From an uncultured Bacteroidales bacterium (lineage in GTDB: Bacteria; Bacteroidota; Bacteroidia; Bacteroidales; F082), in the NCBI GenBank assembly GCA_946410535.1, contig CAMKAR010000101.1, positions 1 through 7,394 of the forward strand: DNA of 7,394 nt, read 5' to 3'. The position numbers and the translations under genes were made by a program. Numbering within the stretch: the stretch's first letter is position 1; each line of letters starts with the position of its first letter. The notes beneath the pieces are model-generated. The model saw nothing but the letters and a program-made list of their open reading frames with translations. It was not told the origin of the DNA and ran no database searches. Positions 1 to 5,859 of the stretch are shown here, in pieces.

Positions 1-724
1 TGGTCACCGACACGTTGAGCGAGTCGGCGATGCCGTTCATGGGGATGATGATGTTTTGGTCGGCGGCCTCTACCCAAGCGTCGGAGATGCCCGTGGCCTC
101 GGTGCCCATCACGAGGGCTGAGGCCTTGCGGAAGTCGGCGTCGAGGTAGTCGATGGAGGCCTTGAGGTAGGTGCAATAGATGGTTATTCCATTCTCTTTC
201 AGCCATTGGATACATTCTTCAGTGGAGCAGGCATAGACTGGCACACTGAAAATGCACCCGATGCTGGCTCGGATGGCGTTGGGATTAAACAAATCGGTGG
301 CGGGGTCGGCCACGATGACGGCATCCACGCCTGCCGCATCTGCGGTGCGCATCACGGCACCGAGGTTGCCGGGTTTTTCCACCGTTTCCAACACGATAAT
401 CAAAGCATTTTTCTTGGGTTTGAACTCGCTGAGGCTCTTGTATTTAGGTATGGCCACGGCCAACAGCCCGTCGCTGCCTTCGCGGTAGGCTATTTTCTCA
501 AAGACCTCTTCCGAAACGGTCTCTGTGAAGGCGGCTTTTATCCTTAAAGGTTCACGCAGAAGTGCCTCGCACACATAGAGTTGCTCTATCTCGAAGCCAC
601 ATTTCTGGGCACGCTCTATTTCGCGTTGTCCCTCAATGAGGATTCGGTTTTGCTCGAGACGCTCCGAGGCTTTTTGCAGGCGCACGAGGTTCTTTATCTT
701 TTCGTTGGTCTTGCTGGTAATCAT
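1..724 (-). CDS. SpoU/TrmH-family RNA 2'-O-methyltransferase (partial, C-terminus beyond the left edge)
   Basis: I translated this frame by hand from an ATG at 724-722; 241 residues are present and the C-terminal end is missing. The family transfers a methyl group from S-adenosylmethionine to a ribose 2'-OH in rRNA or tRNA, using a knotted SPOUT fold. All three SpoU motifs are visible. Motif 1 is around residues 116-131 (EKPGNLGAVMRTADAAG, with Asn120 and the likely catalytic Arg126). Motif 2 is MGTEATGIS at 206-214. Motif 3 starts at IPMNGIADSLNVSV, 227-240, just before the edge. Residues 1-100 look like the substrate-binding N-domain of the TrmH/RlmB type (short basic start, then ILIEGQREIERA). 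The gene begins 4 bases after the transporter stop, so co-transcription is likely. The RNA target cannot be decided from sequence alone; 23S rRNA is a reasonable guess for this subtype. Confidence 0.92.
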   Translation of the reverse strand, partial: MITSKTNEKIKNLVRLQKASERLEQNRILIEGQREIERAQKCGFEIEQLYVCEALLREPLRIKAAFTETVSEEVFEKIAYREGSDGLLAVAIPKYKSLSEFKPKKNALIIVLETVEKPGNLGAVMRTADAAGVDAVIVADPATDLFNPNAIRASIGCIFSVPVYACSTEECIQWLKENGITIYCTYLKASIDYLDADFRKASALVMGTEATGISDAWVEAADQNIIIPMNGIADSLNVSVT

Positions 725-759
725 GGACTTAGGACTTGGGACTTGGAATATGGGATTTG
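725..759. repeat. Degenerate heptanucleotide tandem repeat at the transporter/methyltransferase junction
   Basis: Reading the plus strand in steps of seven from 725 gives GGACTTA, GGACTTG, GGACTTG, GAATATG and GGATTTG. The first three units differ only in the seventh base; the last two are decayed but stay in phase. The repeat encodes the last residues of the transporter (after its last membrane segment), includes its TAA stop (731-729 on the minus strand), and ends directly against the ATG of the methyltransferase gene. The unit length is not a multiple of three, so a change in copy number would shift the reading frame. Confidence 0.7.
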
Positions 760-1634
760 GTCTTCATTTGCGAAAACACCAATCCGAGCACGACCAACAC
801 GATGCCGATGATTTTGTTGACAGTCAGGCTTTCGTGGATGATGAAATAGCTGAAGATGGCGGTGAAGACGGGTATCAGGTTGGTGTAGACGTTGGCTTTC
901 GAGGCACCGAGTTTGCTGTAGGCGAAGGCCCAAAGGGAGTAGGAAATCGCGCTGCAAAACACACCCAAGCAAACCAATGGAACGATGTAAGCTTTCACGT
1001 TGCCGAAATTCGACGGCTCGAATTGCTCCATGATAATGACCAAAGGAATGAAATACAACATCCCGATGATGTTTTGCACCCAAGTGATTGTCAGTGGTTT
1101 GTAGAGTTTTGTCAGTCTTATCAAGGCGATGGAATAGCCCACGGCGACCAACACGGTGATGCTCAAGAAGATGATGCCTTTGGGTGAGGCCGTAAGTTCG
1201 AGGTTCTTGTTCAGCAGCATGACGATGACACCGACGAACGACACGACGAGTCCGACGATGTTCATCGGCGAAAGGTGTTCCTTGAGGAAGATTCTTGCTG
1301 CGATGGGTGTCACCAACGGAATCATGGCGACGATGGCCGATCCGATGATAGGGGAGGTGTTTTTCAGGCCGTATCCCTCGAAGATGAAGTAGAGAAAAGG
1401 CTCGAACATGGCCGCCAAGGCGAACAGACCTAAATGTTCCTTTTTGACTTTCTCGTTGAGACGGAAGGCGAAAAGGATGGCCGTGAAGAAGATGGTGGCC
1501 ACCACGAGGCGCAGGAAGATTGTGGCCGTAGGATTCAGGTTTTCATAGACTTGTGTCGACCAAACGAACGAAATGCCCCAGAAAATCATGGCGACGACGC
1601 CAGCAAGATGGACTAAATAATTCTTGTTTTTCAT
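729..1634 (-). CDS. DMT-superfamily transporter with two EamA domains
   Basis: The 301-residue product is an inner-membrane protein with about ten hydrophobic segments, roughly at residues 7-26, 36-56, 68-88, 96-116, 124-142, 152-172, 184-202, 216-240, 248-266 and 273-290. This is the two-times-five layout of the drug/metabolite transporter superfamily. EamA features include an FWG near residues 18-20 in the first segment, a conserved Pro-rich stretch (IPLVTPIAARIFLKEH) closing the first half, and the equivalent NLIPVFTAIFSYFIIHESL at 252-270 closing the second. Members export or exchange small metabolites such as amino acids; the substrate here is unknown. The ATG at 1634 lies only 4 bases after a good Bacteroidetes -7 box, so the transcript has almost no leader. 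The cytoplasmic tail KTKSHIPSPKS is encoded by the heptamer repeat and is probably not conserved. The methyltransferase gene follows in the same operon. Confidence 0.93.
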   Translation of the reverse strand: MKNKNYLVHLAGVVAMIFWGISFVWSTQVYENLNPTATIFLRLVVATIFFTAILFAFRLNEKVKKEHLGLFALAAMFEPFLYFIFEGYGLKNTSPIIGSAIVAMIPLVTPIAARIFLKEHLSPMNIVGLVVSFVGVIVMLLNKNLELTASPKGIIFLSITVLVAVGYSIALIRLTKLYKPLTITWVQNIIGMLYFIPLVIIMEQFEPSNFGNVKAYIVPLVCLGVFCSAISYSLWAFAYSKLGASKANVYTNLIPVFTAIFSYFIIHESLTVNKIIGIVLVVLGLVFSQMKTKSHIPSPKS

Positions 1635-1637
1635 GCC

Positions 1638-1675
1638 GCAAAATTACAAAATCTGCCAAAATTTCCGAATTTTGC
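1638..1675. promoter_or_regulatory. Inverted repeat in the divergent promoter region
   Basis: GCAAAATT at 1638-1645 is mirrored by AATTTTGC at 1668-1675, with 22 bases between them. The left arm contains the transporter -7 box. The right arm contains GAATTTTG (1667-1674), one base off TAnnTTTG on the plus strand, about 31 bases before the rhomboid start. The symmetry may simply be two back-to-back -7 boxes serving the two divergent genes. An operator is also possible but not shown. No TTTG -33 element is seen at the right distance for the plus-strand box. Confidence 0.35.
1639..1646 (-). promoter_or_regulatory. Bacteroidetes -7 promoter box for the transporter operon
   Basis: On the minus strand the bases read TAATTTTG, an exact match to the TAnnTTTG box of the Bacteroidetes primary sigma factor, followed by C as is common. 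The start codon begins 4 bases downstream, so the message would be leaderless or nearly so. The expected -33 TTTG is poor: the best candidate at 19 bases spacing is TTCG. Confidence 0.55.
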
Positions 1676-1705
1676 AGCGGAACAATTGTTGATTGCCTCC
1701 TAAGT

Positions 1706-2458
1706 ATGGAAGAAAAACAAGAACGCAAGAAGTTTTTGGGGAGCCTCATCCTGCCGCTTATCCTCGTGGCACTGATGTGGTTAGTGAAGGTCATTGAGGT
1801 CTCTACGGGGGTCAGTTTTTCCCGTTGGGGTGTCACGCCGCACACGTTGCATGGGCTGGTGGGCATCCTCACTTTGCCATTCCTCCATGCCGATTGGCAG
1901 CATCTGATGTCGAACTCCGTTCCCATCCTTGTGTTGGGCACGGCCTTGTATTATTGCTACCCATCGTTGGCCAATCGTGTCATGCTTATTACCTACCTCG
2001 CCAGCGGATTGCTCACTTGGTGCATCGGCAACCCCGACACCACGCATATCGGGGCCAGTGCCTTGGTTTATGGCTTGAATCTGTTTCTCATAGTGAGTGG
2101 ATTCATCCGTGGCAACCGTCTGCTCATCGTCATTTCGCTCATCATGGTTTTTCTTTATGGTAGCTTCGTGTGGGGCATGATACCGGAACTTGCGAGGCTA
2201 CAAAACATCTCGTGGGAAGGCCATCTCAGCGGCGCATTGGTAGGGGTGTTGCTGGCTTTCTTCTTTAGGAAGGAAGGACCGCAAAAAGAGGTGTACCATT
2301 GGGAAGAGGACGATGAGGAAACAGCCTCTCCTCAGACGGATTCAGATGGATTGCCTGCCGATGCTTCGACCGATGCGGAATCGAACGAGAAGCCCTACTG
2401 GGACGTGCCTACGCCCAGCGATGATGAGCTGACGGTGCGCTACCGTTTTAGGTATTAG
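1706..2458 (+). CDS. Rhomboid-family intramembrane serine protease
   Basis: The 250-residue membrane protein has a rhomboid core of about six membrane segments between residues 14 and 188. The catalytic Ser118 lies in GAS (HIGASALVYGL), and the catalytic His173 lies in WEGHLSGALVG in the last segment. His61, His66 and Asn70 (HADWQHLMSN) keep the spacing of the oxyanion-hole residues H145, H150 and N154 of E. coli GlpG, so activity is expected. Rhomboids cut transmembrane helices near the membrane surface; the substrate here is unknown. Residues 189-250 form a hydrophilic tail rich in Asp and Glu, ending in alternating Arg, Tyr and Phe. I chose the ATG at 1706 because the frame upstream to 1553 runs antisense through the 5' end of the transporter gene and gives a basic, non-membrane extension. 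The gene is divergent from the transporter and its TAG overlaps the stop of the convergent lipoprotein gene. Confidence 0.9.
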   Translation: MEEKQERKKFLGSLILPLILVALMWLVKVIEVSTGVSFSRWGVTPHTLHGLVGILTLPFLHADWQHLMSNSVPILVLGTALYYCYPSLANRVMLITYLASGLLTWCIGNPDTTHIGASALVYGLNLFLIVSGFIRGNRLLIVISLIMVFLYGSFVWGMIPELARLQNISWEGHLSGALVGVLLAFFFRKEGPQKEVYHWEEDDEETASPQTDSDGLPADASTDAESNEKPYWDVPTPSDDELTVRYRFRY

Positions 2459-3186
2459 ACAGCAGCCGCCAGATACTCCACAATCGTGTTCGCGATGTAT
2501 TGCTGTCCTTTCACGTCGGGATGCCATTGGTCCTTGTGGATATCATGCAAATCGATGCAATCCACTCCGTAATGGCTCGAAATGTGATGAATGGATTCAA
2601 TGAAAGCGTCGCGCCTTTCAACAGTAATGCTACCCGAGCCTAAATGCATGTCAATCAGGAAATAGAGCTTCGCGTTGGGATGCTGTCGTTTCAGGTTGTC
2701 ATAAAGATAGGCCAGGGCAGGCCGGAAGGAGCAAAGTTGTTCCTCGGTCCAGCCGGAATAGATGTATTCGCCCAATGACACAATGGTACCGTCGGCATTG
2801 TGGGCGCAGGCATCGTTGGTGGCACCGAAGATGAATATCACGTCGGGTTGGCCCAAATTGTCCATGCGACGGATGAAAGAATGCTTGCCATAATAGTTTA
2901 CATAATTGTAATTGCAAACCAAAGAGCCTGAGAATGAGTTGTTTTTGTCCAACACCCATCCTTTTTTCCTGGCTAAGATATTCCACCACATTTGTTCGGG
3001 TTCTGTGATGCCGATGGCATCATAATGATAGGCATCGTTGGTTTCAGGGTCCAAAGTGCCTTCAAGGGCTGAATAACTGTCGCCCAAAACGGAGAAAGTG
3101 ATGGTTTCGGGTTCGTCGGGTGTCTTGACGCAGCCCGTCGTCAGGGCGGCGAAGGCTAAAAGCATGATGGGTAATAATATTTTCAT
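2455..3186 (-). CDS. SGNH/GDSL-family hydrolase lipoprotein
   Basis: The 243-residue product begins with a lipoprotein signal peptide ending in LTTGC, so Cys19 should be lipidated and the protein anchored in the outer or inner membrane. The four SGNH blocks are recognisable: GDSYS at 35-39 (nucleophile Ser37), a block II candidate Gly87 in NSFSGS, GATND at 121-125 (Asn124), and DQWH at 219-222 (Asp219, His222). The catalytic triad would be Ser37-Asp219-His222. Family members are esterases, acyl hydrolases or carbohydrate deacetylases; the substrate cannot be read here. Length is normal for the family. The ATG at 3186 lies 2 bases after the TGA of the OmpA-family gene. A TTG at 3192 overlapping that stop is possible but would only add two residues. 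It is the last gene of a three-gene operon of exported proteins and overlaps the rhomboid stop tail to tail. Confidence 0.88.
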   Translation of the reverse strand: MKILLPIMLLAFAALTTGCVKTPDEPETITFSVLGDSYSALEGTLDPETNDAYHYDAIGITEPEQMWWNILARKKGWVLDKNNSFSGSLVCNYNYVNYYGKHSFIRRMDNLGQPDVIFIFGATNDACAHNADGTIVSLGEYIYSGWTEEQLCSFRPALAYLYDNLKRQHPNAKLYFLIDMHLGSGSITVERRDAFIESIHHISSHYGVDCIDLHDIHKDQWHPDVKGQQYIANTIVEYLAAAV

Positions 3187-3188
3187 AT

Positions 3189-4841
3189 TCAATTGGTTAT
3201 AATCATTTCTGTTCTTCTGTTCAAGGCGCGGTGCTCGTCATTGTCGTTGGGCACCAAAGGCTTTGTCGCACCATAGCCCTTTGCAGTGAGGCGGCTTGCG
3301 TCGATGCCGTTGGCGATTAGGGCTTGCCTAACCGTTTCGGCACGGTCGGTCGAGAGCTTCAGGTTGTAACTCTCGCTGCCCACGTTGTCGGTGTGGCCGG
3401 CAAGTTCCACATTGAGCATCGGGTTGCGTTGCAGGAAGTCGGTCAGCATCGTGATGCCGCTTTGCGAATTTTGCGTTAGGGCGGAGCTGTTGTATTCGAA
3501 TTGGATGTTCTGGAGGACGAGGGCGTCGCCAGGGTTCAGTTCGATGACGTCGACCGTCGAGAGGTAGTTGGCCGAGTCGGAACGGATTCCCTCGGGCAGC
3601 TCGAAGGTGTAGATGTCGTAGCCGCCACGTCCATTTTCGCGTTGCGATGAGATGAAAGCGGTCTTGCCGTCGGCAGCCACGAAGAAGTTGATTTCGTCGC
3701 CAGCCGTGTTGATGGGGAAGCCGAGATTGACAGGTTCTTGCCATTGCCCTTCTTCGTTTCTTCGGCTCACGAACAGGTCGAAGCCGCCCATGCCGATGTG
3801 CTTGTCTGACGAGAAATAGAGCGTCCGTCCGTCGGGATGCAGGAAAGGCGCCATTTCAGAGCCTTTGCTGTTGACGGGTTCGCCAATGTTTTGTGGCGTG
3901 CCCCAGGTGCCGTCGGCGTTGCGCACCGAACGATAGATGTCGGCGTTGCCATTGCGCCGCGACACGAAGAACAATTCGCGACCATCGGCGCTTATGCAGG
4001 GCTGCGATTCCCAACTGTCGGTGTTGATGCTGCCTTTCAGCTTTCGCGGCATTGTCCAAAAACCATTTTGATATTCAGATATATACAGGTCGCAACCACT
4101 GTTGCGTCCCCAGCCGCAGCCGGTCAGGTACAGTTTTTTGCCGTCGGCGGAGATGAAGGCCGCCCCCGGGTCGATTTCGTCGGGAAAGTCGGCAAACGAA
4201 AGGCGCTGTGGCTCACTCCATTGCTCACCGTCCCATTGCGCAGTCATCAGAAACTCCTTTTGGTAACCGTTCCCGACGGGCATTTTGCGTGTGAAGAGCA
4301 GTTGCGAGCCGTCGAACGAAAGCATATTGATGTACTCGTCATTTCCCGTATTGACTGTGGTTTCCAAGATTACAGGCTCAAACGCCACAGGGTGACTTGT
4401 GGCCTGGTCGCGGAACGTGGCCACGTTGAGCATCTCTGCCACGGTGGCGTCGATGGCAGCATTCCCAAGTCGTTTTGACTGGTACCATCGCAGCAGGGCG
4501 ATTTCGCGCTTATAGGACCCCCGCTTGTCGTAAATCCTCGAAAGGGTTATGGCGGCTGGCGGAAACAGCATCGAGTCGGAGGCCAAGGCGTTCTCGTAGC
4601 CCAATAAGGCCAAGTCGTAGTCCTTCGTCTCCATCCCGATTTCGCCTTCCAAGAGCCAGGCTTCGGCATAGTTGGGGTCCTCGACGACGGCCTTGAGCAG
4701 CTGCTGGTGTGCCTTGGCGTAGTCGCGTTTCATGAAAGCGGCTTCGGCGGCTTCGTATGCTTTCACCGCCTTTTTGGGGCGCTGGGCAACGAGTGTGCCG
4801 GTGCAAGTTAGTATGAACAGGAAAAGCGCGAGCCTTCTCAT
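3189..4841 (-). CDS. OmpA-family envelope protein with TPR and PD40 beta-propeller domains
   Basis: The 550-residue product has a signal peptide (MRR, a hydrophobic core, then LVA before Gln20). TPR-like helices follow at about 25-125 (for example DYAKAHQQLLKAVVEDPNYAEAWLLEGE). A PD40/WD40-like propeller spans about 165-415, with repeated ISADGKKLYLT, ISADGRELFFVSRR and HPDGRTLYFSSD blades each followed by a (G)xDLY/DIY strand. A C-terminal OmpA domain covers about 439-550. The OmpA domain keeps the peptidoglycan-binding pattern: HTDN near 483-486, LSTDRAE near 497-503 and NRRTE at 541-545. The protein is thus likely periplasmic or at the outer membrane, holding peptidoglycan at one end and protein partners at the other. 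Relatives include the type IX secretion protein PorE, but those are lipoproteins with a regulatory-like domain before OmpA; both features are missing here, so I do not call porE. I preferred the ATG at 4841, which overlaps the upstream TGA as ATGA; an ATG at 4865 would add eight polar residues before the signal peptide. Confidence 0.9.
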   Translation of the reverse strand: MRRLALFLFILTCTGTLVAQRPKKAVKAYEAAEAAFMKRDYAKAHQQLLKAVVEDPNYAEAWLLEGEIGMETKDYDLALLGYENALASDSMLFPPAAITLSRIYDKRGSYKREIALLRWYQSKRLGNAAIDATVAEMLNVATFRDQATSHPVAFEPVILETTVNTGNDEYINMLSFDGSQLLFTRKMPVGNGYQKEFLMTAQWDGEQWSEPQRLSFADFPDEIDPGAAFISADGKKLYLTGCGWGRNSGCDLYISEYQNGFWTMPRKLKGSINTDSWESQPCISADGRELFFVSRRNGNADIYRSVRNADGTWGTPQNIGEPVNSKGSEMAPFLHPDGRTLYFSSDKHIGMGGFDLFVSRRNEEGQWQEPVNLGFPINTAGDEINFFVAADGKTAFISSQRENGRGGYDIYTFELPEGIRSDSANYLSTVDVIELNPGDALVLQNIQFEYNSSALTQNSQSGITMLTDFLQRNPMLNVELAGHTDNVGSESYNLKLSTDRAETVRQALIANGIDASRLTAKGYGATKPLVPNDNDEHRALNRRTEMIITN

Positions 4842-5743
4842 TTTTTGCCGTGTTTTTCGATCCATTTCCTGAAATCCACTTCAAAAACCTTCGCTGTGAA
4901 CGACTTTAAGGTCTCTGAGGTGACATAGCATCGGCCATCGTCGAAGAAGCAGATGCCTTCGGTTTGGGCGCCAGTGAGTTGTGGCATCTCGAACCGTCTG
5001 TGCGAAAGCCTCACGCCATTTTCCTCAAAGTCGAAGATGAGGTATATGAAGGGTTTCCAAATCGTCTTTACATAGCCTACCAATACCAATATGTGGCTTT
5101 TCCTGTCGTAGTCGGCACCGGTAATCAGGCCTTGCGAATCGAAGCCGTTGACCACCTCGGCAACTTGCTTTCCAGGCTTTTTAGAGAGGCGATAGAGGCG
5201 TGTGGTGCCCGACGACCAGCCTTTGCTGAAAAGGTAAAGGTTGTTGTCGGTGGCAAACATCGCCTCGCAGTCGAAGTCGTGCACCTTGCGTTTGTCGAAC
5301 TCGGTTTGGTCGCCGAAGCTAAAATTGATGGAGTCGACCTCCAGGGTGGCATCGCCTGAATCGGGAATGGAAGAGATTGGTAAGATAAAGATTTTCAGGT
5401 CTTTGCGATTACCTCTGTTGTTGCCGAAATCGCCGATGTAGACGTTTTCGCCGTCGGAGCAAACGTCCTCCCAGTCCTTGTTTTTCACGTTGGCCAAAGT
5501 CACCTTTTGGGTGATTTTGAAGGTGGTCGTGTCGATGCCGTAGAGGATGGGCTTGCCGCCACTGTCGTTGTGGGTCCAGAGGCGACCGTTGTGGAAGAAG
5601 ACCCCAGAGGTCTCACTGACTTCCTTGGGAAGCTCCGACTTGAGTATGGGGGTGAAGAATGGGGAGTAGCCAGCCTCGCTTTGCGCCTTCGCAAACGTCA
5701 TGGCCGACAGCAATAATAGCATAATGAGGATTCCTTTTTTCAT
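4838..5743 (-). CDS. Secreted beta-propeller-like protein of unknown function
   Basis: The 301-residue product has a clear signal peptide (MKK, hydrophobic core, AKA before Gln21) and no lipobox, so it should be released into the periplasm or exported further. The rest is rich in short beta strands with repeated small motifs: SGVFFHNGRLWTHNDSGG at 46-63, KDWEDVCSDGENVYIGDFGNN at about 89-109, CEAMFATDNNLYLFSKG, and near the end QTEGICFFDDGRCYVTSE. Acidic residues follow the strands at regular intervals, which suggests a propeller fold, possibly with bound metal. I recognise this as a type of protein seen in Bacteroidetes but know of no assigned function. There is no visible T9SS or other sorting domain at the C-terminus (WIEKHGKK). 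It is the first gene of the envelope operon; its TGA overlaps the next start as ATGA, which suggests translational coupling with the OmpA-family protein and a shared pathway. Confidence 0.85.
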   Translation of the reverse strand: MKKGILIMLLLLSAMTFAKAQSEAGYSPFFTPILKSELPKEVSETSGVFFHNGRLWTHNDSGGKPILYGIDTTTFKITQKVTLANVKNKDWEDVCSDGENVYIGDFGNNRGNRKDLKIFILPISSIPDSGDATLEVDSINFSFGDQTEFDKRKVHDFDCEAMFATDNNLYLFSKGWSSGTTRLYRLSKKPGKQVAEVVNGFDSQGLITGADYDRKSHILVLVGYVKTIWKPFIYLIFDFEENGVRLSHRRFEMPQLTGAQTEGICFFDDGRCYVTSETLKSFTAKVFEVDFRKWIEKHGKK

Positions 5744-5762
5744 GGAAAATAGATTTAAGGTG

Positions 5763-5794
5763 CAAAACTACAAAAAAAGTACGGATTGCGCAAA
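5763..5794 (-). promoter_or_regulatory. Bacteroidetes promoter for the three-gene envelope operon
   Basis: On the minus strand a -33 TTTG (5794-5791) and a -7 TAGTTTTG (5770-5763, matching TAnnTTTG) are separated by exactly 20 bases, the usual spacing for the Bacteroidetes primary sigma factor. Transcription would start a few bases downstream, leaving a leader of roughly 10-15 bases before the ATG at 5743. The -33 element lies in the T-tract of the folD terminator. Confidence 0.75.
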
Positions 5795-5827
5795 AAAATC
5801 GGGACTGCCGAAAAAACCGGCAGTCCC
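5792..5827 (-). terminator. Intrinsic terminator downstream of folD
   Basis: The stem is GGGACTGCCG pairing with CGGCAGTCCC (5801-5810 and 5818-5827), ten perfect base pairs around a 7-base loop. On the minus strand it is followed by GA and then seven T residues (5798-5792). It sits 32 bases after the folD stop and has no T-tract on the plus-strand side, so it acts in the folD direction. Confidence 0.88.
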
Positions 5828-5859
5828 ACTCCCATTAAAACAAAAAACAATGAAAAATC

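Noticed and set aside
206..547. Plus-strand open frame in the left part
   Set aside because: It is antisense to the SpoU-family methyltransferase, which is supported by all three family motifs.
1553..1705. N-terminal extension of the rhomboid gene to an upstream ATG at 1553
   Set aside because: It would overlap the divergent transporter gene by about 80 bases, cross both promoter boxes, and add a Cys/Arg-rich segment unlike any rhomboid N-terminus. The ATG at 1706 gives a normal start.
3837..4478. Plus-strand open frame of 213 codons opposite the OmpA-family gene
   Set aside because: It runs antisense to the propeller blades. It has no start signals or recognisable motif, and the minus-strand product is well supported.
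3189..4841. Assignment of the OmpA-family gene as porE, implying a type IX secretion locus
   Set aside because: The protein has no lipobox and no regulatory-like domain, and no other secretion gene lies in the window. Only the shared TPR/PD40/OmpA layout is supported.
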